Position numbers and translations under genes: made by a program. A stretch of 16,153 nucleotides of DNA, taken from positions 1 to 16,153 of the forward strand of contig NZ_JAIWOI010000061.1 of NCBI RefSeq assembly GCF_020217005.1, in the 5' to 3' direction. This document shows positions 1-6,818 of this stretch, piece by piece (the stretch's first letter is position 1; each line of letters begins with the position of its first letter). This stretch comes from Rheinheimera sp. (GTDB taxonomy: Bacteria > Pseudomonadota > Gammaproteobacteria > Enterobacterales > Alteromonadaceae). The notes beneath the pieces were generated by a model. It searched no databases. It had not been told where the DNA came from and saw only the letters and a program-made list of their open reading frames with translations.

Positions 1-1915
1 GCGCTGGCTCCAGTGTTTCTGCCACTGTATCTAGTGCCGCCAGATAAGACTCAGGCAACAGTTGTTTTAATCCCAGCACGTGTTGCTCATGGTCTTTTAA
101 ACCGACAAAGCGCCGGGCCCATTGCTGCACTGCGGTCATTCTTTGGTAGAAATCCCGCTCATCTTTTTGGTCAGCGGCAGACCATAGCCGTTCTGCTACA
201 GCAAATGCGTTGGGCCATAAGCGAATATCGATCAGCTCCGGTGTAATCAGCTCGCCCCACAAGGCAATTTCTCCACCCAACACCAGTTGTTTTGCTGCAT
301 CATCCAGATTTTTAGCGAATTTTAACGGTAAGGCTGTGTTGTGTTCTAAGGCCTGAGCCTGGCCTCTGATTTGATAAGGTGCATTGCCCACCACAAACTC
401 ACCCTGAACGGTTTCAGTCAGTTGTAATCTTGCAAAAACCGGCCCCATCCAGCTATCAAAGTTAAATTTGACCATAGCCTCCTGCTGTTGCAGTTGTGTC
501 GCTTCAATCAGCAATTTGCCGGGAAACTGCAGAAAGGCACGGGTTGATCCTGACTTTAAGTACACCAGATACAAGTCTGCTGTAACAGCTCCGCCTCTTT
601 TACGCTCGAATTGAACTGTCCAGTGTGACCAAAAGTGGATCTCTTTCTCGTGCGGCGCTACCACCAACTGAGGTAAGGGGTCATTACGATAATGGTAGGC
701 AGCGGTTTGCGGCTGATCCAAATAAAAGCCAGTAGATAAAATGGCTGGGTGACCTGCGGCTGCAGCCTGAAATAAAGACTCAGTACCACGCCAGGACTGC
801 ACTACGACTGAGTGAGGCAGGTGATCATCCAGCACTTCATCCCATCCAATCATGGTTTTTCCCAGAGGTTTTAAGATCTGCTCCACTCTGCGATTAAAAT
901 AGGCCTGCAAGGCACCCGCATCAGGCAATTGCTGTTGCTGCATAAAAGCGCGGATATCCGGGTTTTGCAACCAGAGGTCAGGTAAGACTTCATCGCCACC
1001 TATATGCAGATAGGGGTCGGGAAATACCTGAGCTACTTCAGCAAGCAATAGTTCTAAAAAGGAATATACCTGCTGTTTGGACGGATCCAGCACGGCTTTA
1101 TGAACACCCCAACTCGTTTCGATGGCTTGTGGGGCAGGTGGTGCCATCAGCTCAGGGTAAGCCAGACCCAGAGCCGTGGTATGACCGGGTAAATCAATCT
1201 CCGGCACTATCCTAATACCACGTTCTTTCGCATACAGAACCAGGCTACGCAACTCGTCTTGCGTGTAGTAGCCATCTGTTCCGCCTTTCTGCTGCAGCCG
1301 AGGGAAGACTTTCGATTCAAAGCGCCAGCCTTGATCATCTGTTAAATGTAAGTGAAGCACATTGAGTTTTACCGCAGCCATCAGATCCAGTTGCCGTTTT
1401 ATATCAACCAAAGGCAAAAAACGTCTGGCAGGATCGAGTAATAAGCCACGCCAACTAAAACGGGGTTCATCGTCAATAGTCAGATTGGGCAGAAAAATTT
1501 GTCCTGACTCACGCTGGATCAGTTGCTGCAAAGTCTGCAACCCCCGCAAAACACCTATCGCATGACTGGCGTTGAGCAAGATGTGGTTACTTTTTATCTC
1601 AAGTTGATAGGCTTCCTGGTGCTTCTCGGTGTTTGTCTTTTGTGGGGTGAGCCGTATAAGCAGATCCGCAGGCGTCTTTGCTGTAAAGTCTAAAATTGTA
1701 TTGATCCGGTTTCTCTGTACAAATTGCTCTAGCAAGGGCTTTAGACTGGTGTGCCCGGCCGGTAGCTCTACCTGGAAAGACTGATCAAAAACAAAGTGGC
1801 CTTGTCTTAATTCCAACCGCTTTGGATAAGGCATCAACGCCAATGGTTGCGCCTGAACCTGCAGGGGGAGCAAATGCAACAAAAATGACAGACTTAAACA
1901 GCAGAATAAGCGCAT
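1..1915 (-). CDS. Secreted GH20 beta-N-acetylhexosaminidase, C-terminus off the left edge
   Basis: Reading leftward from an ATG at 1915-1913 gives 638 open codons with no stop before the edge, so the gene is partial at its 3' end. Residues 1-22 (MRLFCCLSLSFLLHLLPLQVQA) are a clear signal peptide, so the enzyme is exported to the periplasm or surface. An N-terminal GH20b-like domain runs to about residue 145. The GH20 barrel starts near residue 150 at RFSWRGLLLDPARRF and includes HLHLTDDQGWR and HIGGDEV. The catalytic Asp-Glu pair of the family is D308-E309. Family members remove terminal GlcNAc/GalNAc from chitin oligosaccharides or glycans by substrate-assisted catalysis. An in-frame stop lies just upstream of this ATG, and no strong Shine-Dalgarno is seen. 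It is separated from the exonuclease gene by 177 bp with its own regulatory signals, so it is probably a separate unit unrelated to the acetate locus. Exact substrate cannot be read from sequence. Confidence 0.93.
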   Translation of the reverse strand, partial: MRLFCCLSLSFLLHLLPLQVQAQPLALMPYPKRLELRQGHFVFDQSFQVELPAGHTSLKPLLEQFVQRNRINTILDFTAKTPADLLIRLTPQKTNTEKHQEAYQLEIKSNHILLNASHAIGVLRGLQTLQQLIQRESGQIFLPNLTIDDEPRFSWRGLLLDPARRFLPLVDIKRQLDLMAAVKLNVLHLHLTDDQGWRFESKVFPRLQQKGGTDGYYTQDELRSLVLYAKERGIRIVPEIDLPGHTTALGLAYPELMAPPAPQAIETSWGVHKAVLDPSKQQVYSFLELLLAEVAQVFPDPYLHIGGDEVLPDLWLQNPDIRAFMQQQQLPDAGALQAYFNRRVEQILKPLGKTMIGWDEVLDDHLPHSVVVQSWRGTESLFQAAAAGHPAILSTGFYLDQPQTAAYHYRNDPLPQLVVAPHEKEIHFWSHWTVQFERKRGGAVTADLYLVYLKSGSTRAFLQFPGKLLIEATQLQQQEAMVKFNFDSWMGPVFARLQLTETVQGEFVVGNAPYQIRGQAQALEHNTALPLKFAKNLDDAAKQLVLGGEIALWGELITPELIDIRLWPNAFAVAERLWSAADQKDERDFYQRMTAVQQWARRFVGLKDHEQHVLGLKQLLPESYLAALDTVAETLEPA

Positions 1916-2092
1916 AAAAGCAGATTTAATTTGTTACTTGGTAACATATTAATAATCAATTAATTGGCGTCTGTCTATGGATGTTTACGGCTATTTTATA
2001 TTTATATTAATGTACTTGTTGGTCTTGTTGTTGGTATTAAGTAACATTTATACGCGGTGTTGGAGCGGTGCAGGCAGTCCATCCGACAAAGC
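1916..2092 (-). promoter_or_regulatory. Promoter/operator region of the GH20 gene
   Basis: This AT-rich gap lies upstream of the hexosaminidase gene. On the minus strand it carries two overlapping TATAAA boxes (1995-2006 on the plus strand) as possible -10 elements, without a good -35. It also holds a perfect 15-bp palindrome at 1932-1946 (TGTTAC-TTG-GTAACA) and an imperfect copy at 2032-2046 (TGGTAT-TAA-GTAACA). No coding frame of note is present. Which box is used as promoter is uncertain. Confidence 0.4.
1932..1946. repeat. 15-bp palindrome TGTTAC-N3-GTAACA, candidate operator
   Basis: The two 6-bp arms are perfectly inverted around a 3-bp centre, 17 bp upstream of the GH20 start codon. 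The half-site resembles those bound by LacI-family repressors such as GntR, but that operator has a shorter centre, so the regulator cannot be named. A partial copy lies 100 bp away at 2032-2046. Confidence 0.5.
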
Positions 2093-2752
2093 TCAGCGGC
2101 TTTGCTGGAACAGCTCGGCTAAAGTGCACTGAGCTCCTCTGGATTTTAGCTGGGCCAGTAAAAGCTGAGCGCAGGCGAAAGCGTCGGATAAGGCATGATG
2201 TTCAGTTACCTCGGGAAGTTGATAGCGGGCTAAACACGCGGGCAGCTGTAAGGAGTTTTGCGCAACAGGACCGCCTTTAAGTTGCATTTTATACAGTTCG
2301 AGTTTTAACGTATCCACAGCCTTAAAGGCTGGTGAGCGGCCAAAACAGTTCTGACAACTTTGTTTTAAGAAACTAAGTTCCAGTGCACTGTGATGGGAAA
2401 CCAGTACAGAGGTTTTTAATTCCTGTACTAGTTGTTTTAATAACAGCTCCAGTTCTATACCTTGTTGCACTTCGCTGTTATGTAAACCATGGATCACTGC
2501 ACTTTGTCCTACTGAGGCAGGGCTTTTCACCAAATGGTAGTGGGCTGTGTTTAAATAAATTTTACTCTTTGAAATTTTTACCCAACCAGCACTGACAATA
2601 TGATGTTTTTTCGCATCCATTCCGGTAGTTTCAAAATCCAGTACCAGAAAATCCGCCTTACTGGCTAGCTCCAATTTATCTATTGGAGTGCTGTTTTCAT
2701 ATTCCAGTACCAGTTGGTGCACTGCTTCTGGTTTTTTCAGCCAGTTCCACAT
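2093..2752 (-). CDS. DnaQ-fold 3'-5' exonuclease (Pol III epsilon-like)
   Basis: A 219-residue DEDDh-type exonuclease. Motif ExoI is DFETTG with D39 and E41. ExoII is VSHHSALELSFL (118-129), where the usual catalytic Asp position is Glu (E125). ExoIII is HHALSDA with H185 or H186 and D190. The family removes nucleotides from 3' ends with two metal ions. The protein lacks the C-terminal polymerase-binding extension of true DnaQ and has an unusual N-terminal 34 residues (MWNWLKKPEAV...). It is therefore more likely a stand-alone nuclease than the replicative proofreader, though it will often be labelled Pol III epsilon. Its ATG (2752-2750) immediately follows the TAA of the upstream DUF294 gene (TAAATG), so the two are translationally coupled. 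No terminator is evident after it. The physiological substrate is unknown. Confidence 0.87.
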   Translation of the reverse strand: MWNWLKKPEAVHQLVLEYENSTPIDKLELASKADFLVLDFETTGMDAKKHHIVSAGWVKISKSKIYLNTAHYHLVKSPASVGQSAVIHGLHNSEVQQGIELELLLKQLVQELKTSVLVSHHSALELSFLKQSCQNCFGRSPAFKAVDTLKLELYKMQLKGGPVAQNSLQLPACLARYQLPEVTEHHALSDAFACAQLLLAQLKSRGAQCTLAELFQQSR

Positions 2753-4573
2753 TTAAAGTTCCCGACAAAAACGTTGTCTGAGTATTTGTTGTTCATCGCT
2801 GATCACAGCAAAAGCATCTTTTAACTGATGACGTTGCAGCAAGTTTAGTTGAGCCGGATCCAATAAATTAGACAGATGTCGACCTCGTTGAATGTCTTGT
2901 GCCTGCAGTTGCCAGCGTAAATGTGCCAACACATCAAAAGCACCTTGTAAATTTTGTTGCTGACGCTGTGTTAACACGCCTTGCTGCTGTAGCATTGCCA
3001 AACGTTCTCTGGTGTTGACGGCGTGAATACCTGCAGACAATGCATAAACCCGGACTAGATCGCTGATCAGGCTAATGCCGCGTTTTTTCAGGTCCAGTCC
3101 CTTACGTTGCCTGCCGTCCTGCTCCAGCAGGAAGTGCTTAAAAAATCCGAGTGGTGGTTGTCGCTCTGTAGCGTTTTTGGCCAGATGAAACAAAAACAAT
3201 TCATTATTTTTGCAGCGGGCTAACACATCTTCTTGCAGTACATTAAACAGGCCTTTGCTGCCATGTATCAGTCGCATATCAAAAAAAATACTGCTATTTA
3301 ACAGAGCCTGCGGATCTGGCGTATTCAGCCATTTGGCAAATCGGCCTGACCAGCCTTTGAGGCTCAGTCGCAGCTCAGGGGTGGATGCCATAATATGGCC
3401 TTCACAAAGCGCTTGGCCTGAAGAGGCCAGACCGTTGCAGACTATATCGGCAAGGGCTGAAAAATAGTCGGCAACAGCGCCAGTGGGCTCTTTTTCCAGC
3501 AATAACGCATTGTCCTGATCGGCGCTGGGTAACATATCGCGTCTGGCTTGAGAGCCAAAAACTAACCAACTATAGACACAAGGCGCAGGACCCAGTTCCT
3601 TTTCCGCAATATGCAACCAGCTCTGAGCCAGAGCATCCATGATACTGGTCAATACACTGCTGACTTCATAAGAAGGGATCTGTTGATCAGCCAATTGCAT
3701 GGCCAACTGGTTGATATGAGGTGTAATGGCATTTAAGCCTTCCGCTTTATGCTGACGATGGATATGGCTAATTAAATAAACCGGATGTTCCTGCTGGCTG
3801 CGGATCAAATCTGTGGTGGTTAATACGCCTACGGCTTTGCCTTGCTCTTCTACGGGTAGATGGTGAACATTGTGCTGACTCATTTGTTGAATGGCTTCAA
3901 AGGCAAAACGATCAATTTCGATGCTTTGCGGCGTTTTCGTCATGACTTCAGAGACAGTGGTTGAAGCAGGTAAATTTTTTGCCAAAACGCGGCTTCGCAA
4001 ATCGCGGTCGGTCAGAATACCCACTAGTTTCTCGTCTTTCTCAATCAGCACGCAGGAAACGCGTTGCTCGGTCATGAGTGTTGCAGCTTGCTGAACCGTA
4101 TTGGAGCAATCAATAGATACTTTGCGTCTGGTGACTAAGTCTGCGACTTTTAAAGTCGAGGTGCTCTGCTGCTGGCTGCTTTGGTACAGATGTAATCGAC
4201 GACTAAATAAGCGCTGGAAGAATAAATCGAAATTCTTGTACTGGTGGCGTAACTTATCAAAACTTTCCGCAGGTAAAAAATACACCAACCCGTCTTCTTC
4301 GCATCTGATAGTGTCAGGGTCGGCAAGGCCTGTCAGCAGAAGCTGATAGCCATAAAAGTCGCCACTTTGTAAGTGGGTGATTCGGTGTTGCTCTGTATGC
4401 AAGGCAAACAAGCCGGAACGGACCAGTAAAAGTTGTGGTTCTGGCTGTAACTCTTCACCTGACGCCAGATATAAAACAGTCAGATCCTGGCTCAGGTGTT
4501 GCAGTACATGAGCCGCTAAATCATCGAAAGGTGGTGTTTGCTGCAGAAAAGACACAACTTCCTGAACTTGCAT
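2753..4573 (-). CDS. CNB-CBS-DUF294 nucleotidyltransferase-like signalling protein
   Basis: A 606-residue cytoplasmic protein with four regions: a cyclic-nucleotide-binding-like domain (about 1-130), a CBS pair (about 142-262), a DUF294 nucleotidyltransferase-like domain (about 290-440) and a DUF294 C-terminal helical domain (about 465-600). The nucleotidyltransferase signature GSQARRDMLPSADQDNALLL is at 340-359, with the metal-ligand-type pair D352/D354 intact. In the CNB domain the phosphate-binding cassette is poor: SGDFYGYQLLL replaces the usual GE-x-x-LL, and the R-x-A motif is missing, so cAMP binding is doubtful. CBS pairs commonly bind adenine nucleotides. The start has a good Shine-Dalgarno (AGGAA, 6-nt gap). 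The gene follows the symporter gene across a terminator and is coupled to the exonuclease. Family placement is firm; substrate and role (nucleotidyl transfer to a protein or small molecule, or a regulator) are unknown. Confidence 0.88.
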   Translation of the reverse strand: MQVQEVVSFLQQTPPFDDLAAHVLQHLSQDLTVLYLASGEELQPEPQLLLVRSGLFALHTEQHRITHLQSGDFYGYQLLLTGLADPDTIRCEEDGLVYFLPAESFDKLRHQYKNFDLFFQRLFSRRLHLYQSSQQQSTSTLKVADLVTRRKVSIDCSNTVQQAATLMTEQRVSCVLIEKDEKLVGILTDRDLRSRVLAKNLPASTTVSEVMTKTPQSIEIDRFAFEAIQQMSQHNVHHLPVEEQGKAVGVLTTTDLIRSQQEHPVYLISHIHRQHKAEGLNAITPHINQLAMQLADQQIPSYEVSSVLTSIMDALAQSWLHIAEKELGPAPCVYSWLVFGSQARRDMLPSADQDNALLLEKEPTGAVADYFSALADIVCNGLASSGQALCEGHIMASTPELRLSLKGWSGRFAKWLNTPDPQALLNSSIFFDMRLIHGSKGLFNVLQEDVLARCKNNELFLFHLAKNATERQPPLGFFKHFLLEQDGRQRKGLDLKKRGISLISDLVRVYALSAGIHAVNTRERLAMLQQQGVLTQRQQQNLQGAFDVLAHLRWQLQAQDIQRGRHLSNLLDPAQLNLLQRHQLKDAFAVISDEQQILRQRFCREL

Positions 4574-4591
4574 ACAAGCTTCCTACATGGT

Positions 4592-4620
4592 CAAAAAACA
4601 AGGCGTGTTGCCACGCCTTA
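4592..4620 (-). terminator. Rho-independent terminator after the symporter gene
   Basis: On the minus strand an 8-bp perfect stem (AAGGCGTG / CACGCCTT, 4-nt loop) is followed by TGTTTTTTG. It begins about 26 nt after the symporter stop and ends about 18 nt before the start codon of the DUF294 gene, leaving almost no room for a new promoter between them. It probably lowers rather than abolishes expression of the downstream pair. Confidence 0.85.
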
Positions 4621-4645
4621 TCTGGGTCCGTTTTCCTTGGGAGCT

Positions 4646-6361
4646 TTAGTGAGCCTGAGCTGCACCTGCGCCTTTTGGATAACGGATTTGTTCTACTATA
4701 TCCTGCACCTCTTGTGGTACTTCTTTGGTTACTTTGCTGACCGCAAAAGCCACCACAAAATTCACCAGCATACCCACTGTGCCTATGCCCTCCGGAGAGA
4801 TACCAAACAGCCAGTTTTCAGGTTTGTTCTCTGCAAAAGGAGTGATGAAAATACCTTTGAAATACAGGATATAACCTACGGTGAAAGTGATGCCTGCTAA
4901 CATGCCGGCGATAGCGCCTTCCTTATTCATTTTCTTGTAGAAAATACCAAGAATAATGGCAGGGAAGAAACTCGCCGCAGCCAGGCCGAAGGCAAAAGCT
5001 ACGACCTCCGCAACAAAGCCAGGTGGGTTAATACCTAAGTAACCCGCGACTATGATGGCCACTGCAGCGGCTAGCCGTGCTGCTAACAGTTCTTGCTTAT
5101 CGGTGATTTTTGGCATCAGATTTCGCTTGAGTAAGTCATGCGAAATTGATGTTGAGATCACCAGCAGTAAGCCTGCAGCGGTGGATAAAGCGGCGGCAAT
5201 ACCACCAGCTGCTACCAGTGCAATCACCCAATCCGGTAACTGTGCAATTTCCGGGTTGGCCAACACCATGATGTCACGGTCTATCGTCATTTCGTTGCGC
5301 TCATCACCCGAGTAGAACATACGACCATCACCGTTTTTATCTTCGTGCTTGATCAGACCGGTTTTTTCCCAGTTTTTAATCCAGGTTGGTGCTTCCGCCA
5401 CCAAAGTACCCTGAGCATCAGGACCGTTAATAGTGTCAATCATGTTGTAGCGGGCAAAAGCGCCAATAGCTGGAGCAGTTGTGTACAAAATCATGATAAA
5501 TACTAAGGCCCACCCAGCGGAGATACGCGCATCTTTCACGCGAGGTACTGTGAAGAAACGAACTATAACGTGAGGTAAACCCGCAGTACCAACCATTAAT
5601 GCCGCAGTGATAGCAAAAACGTCCGCAGTTGATTTAGTGCCTTCGGTGTAAGCGGCGAAGCCGAGCTCAGCCGAGAGCCCATCCAGCCGGTCAAGCAAAT
5701 GCATGCCTGAGCCATCCAGTAAAGTGGCGCCTAAGCCTGTTTGTGGCAACACATGACCAGTGATCATGATAGAGATGAAAATTGCAGGAACCATGTAGGC
5801 AAAAATCAGTACACAATACTGAGCGACCTGAGTGTAGGTTATGCCTTTCATACCGCCCAATACGGCGTAGAAAAATACCACAGCCATACCAATGATTACG
5901 CCTGTAGTGATGTCCACCTCAAGGAAGCGGGAAAACACTACGCCTACACCACGCATCTGACCTGCCACATAAGTGAAGGAGATCAAAATGGCGCAAATGA
6001 CTGCAACTGTGCGGGCAGTTTGGGAGTAATAACGATCCCCTATAAAGTCAGGCACAGTAAATTTGCCAAACTTACGCAGGTAGGGGGCCAAACACAATGC
6101 CAGCAACACATAGCCACCAGTCCAGCCCATCAGATAAACTGAACCATCGTAACCCATAAAAGAAATTAGACCTGCCATTGAGATAAATGACGCGGCAGAC
6201 ATCCAGTCCGCAGCAGTTGCCATGCCGTTAGCTAAAGGCGAAACACCGCCTCCAGCTACATAGAACTCTTGGGTTGAACCCGCCCGGGCCCAAATCGCAA
6301 TGCCGATATACAACGCAAAAGTTGCACCGACAATAATGTAGGTTAACGTTTGTAAATCCAT
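4646..6361 (-). CDS. SLC5-family sodium:solute (acetate-type) symporter, VC_2705 subfamily
   Basis: A polytopic inner-membrane protein of the SSS/SLC5 fold with about 13 hydrophobic segments and no signal peptide. The family signature region [21 protein letters not shown] is present, along with [27 protein letters not shown] near the N-terminus. Length (571 aa) and pairing with a DUF4212 gene match the VC_2705-type large subunit, related to the acetate permease ActP. Two ATGs are tandem at 6364 and 6361. The second is preferred because AGGGG then lies 6 nt upstream; the first leaves only 3 nt. That Shine-Dalgarno overlaps the DUF4212 stop, so translation is coupled. An extracytoplasmic loop holds an EF-hand-like DKNGDG (about residue 341). 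With acs and crbSR adjacent, sodium-coupled import of acetate or a similar short carboxylate is the likely role. It could be named actP-like, but the subfamily differs from E. coli ActP. Confidence 0.9.
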   Translation of the reverse strand: MDLQTLTYIIVGATFALYIGIAIWARAGSTQEFYVAGGGVSPLANGMATAADWMSAASFISMAGLISFMGYDGSVYLMGWTGGYVLLALCLAPYLRKFGKFTVPDFIGDRYYSQTARTVAVICAILISFTYVAGQMRGVGVVFSRFLEVDITTGVIIGMAVVFFYAVLGGMKGITYTQVAQYCVLIFAYMVPAIFISIMITGHVLPQTGLGATLLDGSGMHLLDRLDGLSAELGFAAYTEGTKSTADVFAITAALMVGTAGLPHVIVRFFTVPRVKDARISAGWALVFIMILYTTAPAIGAFARYNMIDTINGPDAQGTLVAEAPTWIKNWEKTGLIKHEDKNGDGRMFYSGDERNEMTIDRDIMVLANPEIAQLPDWVIALVAAGGIAAALSTAAGLLLVISTSISHDLLKRNLMPKITDKQELLAARLAAAVAIIVAGYLGINPPGFVAEVVAFAFGLAAASFFPAIILGIFYKKMNKEGAIAGMLAGITFTVGYILYFKGIFITPFAENKPENWLFGISPEGIGTVGMLVNFVVAFAVSKVTKEVPQEVQDIVEQIRYPKGAGAAQAH

Positions 6362-6371
6362 CATCTACCCC

Positions 6372-6638
6372 TTAGTCTTCGTGGACATCATATTTACGAT
6401 CAAGAGCATTCATCTTGATAACGTAAACAAAGATCAGCAGAACAAAGGTGTAGATAGAGCCTTGTTGCGCGAACCAGAATCCGAGCTTAAAGCCAAAAAA
6501 CTGCACCATATTCAGTTGGTCTACAAATAAAATCCCGGCTGCGAAGGATACTGCAAACCAGACCGCCAGCAGTTTTAGCATCAACGAGATGTTCTCCCGC
6601 CAATAAGCTTTGGCTAATTCATTGCTTTGAAATGCCAT
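6372..6638 (-). CDS. DUF4212 small membrane subunit of sodium:solute symporter
   Basis: An 88-residue protein (MAFQSNELAKAYWRENISLMLKLL...) with two transmembrane helices: about residues 20-40 (LLAVWFAVSFAAGILFV) and 52-75 (FAQQGSIYTFVLLIFVYVIKM). A charged tail, NALDRKYDVHED, follows. This matches the DUF4212 / putative solute symporter small subunit family, nearly always encoded just before a VC_2705-type SLC5 protein. The ATG at 6638 is chosen over an upstream frame extension (to 6695) because AGAGGAAG precedes it and family members start at this point. It is the first gene of the minus-strand operon and lies 10 bp before the symporter. Whether it forms a stable complex with the symporter is inferred from the conserved pairing. 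Confidence 0.9.
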   Translation of the reverse strand: MAFQSNELAKAYWRENISLMLKLLAVWFAVSFAAGILFVDQLNMVQFFGFKLGFWFAQQGSIYTFVLLIFVYVIKMNALDRKYDVHED

Positions 6639-6699
6639 CGTTGTCTTCCTCTTGTTGTTTTTTGTGGTTGTTATAGAAATTCTGTTGACTTGCACACTT

Positions 6700-6708
6700 A
6701 ATCTAGCA
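6700..6708 (-). promoter_or_regulatory. Candidate extended -10 of the DUF4212-symporter operon
   Basis: On the minus strand TGC-TAGATT forms an extended -10 element about 62 nt upstream of the DUF4212 ATG. The hexamer 17 bp further upstream (CTATCG) is a poor -35, as expected for an activator-dependent promoter. The acs promoter region has the nearly identical GCTAGACTAA, against GCTAGATTAA here. Confidence 0.45.
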
Positions 6709-6720
6709 GTAGGTACAGGA

Positions 6721-6742
6721 AGCGATAGCCCGACTTTAGTCG
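6721..6742 (-). promoter_or_regulatory. Candidate CrbR-binding element upstream of the transporter operon
   Basis: The minus strand starts CGACTAAAGTCG, itself a perfect 5-bp inverted repeat around AA, and ends TCGCT. A 22-bp element with the same first nine bases (CGACTAAAG) and the same last five (TCGCT) lies in the acs-porin intergenic region at 14391-14412. It sits 15 bp upstream of the candidate -10, which is activator-like positioning. That CrbR is the binding protein is inference from the regulon. Confidence 0.45.
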
Positions 6743-6818
6743 AAGCCGAAAAGACAGATCATTGACTTTCTGGCGCTTTCTGCCAAAAGTAACCACTGAA
6801 ATCAAAGGGGAGTGTGCT

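Noticed and set aside
13..246. 77-codon plus-strand frame at the left edge
   Set aside because: The minus strand carries a continuous GH20 reading frame here with catalytic motifs.
4435..4900. Plus-strand frames across the symporter/DUF294 junction (101 and 120 codons)
   Set aside because: They overlap two supported minus-strand genes and the terminator, and show no domain or start signal.
5741..6142. 133-codon plus-strand frame opposite the symporter gene
   Set aside because: His/Tyr/Asn-rich composition is typical of the antisense of membrane-protein codons; the real gene is on the other strand.
6685..6715. TTGACT as -35 of a plus-strand crbS promoter
   Set aside because: No acceptable -10 at 16-19 bp; the crbS promoter cannot be placed.
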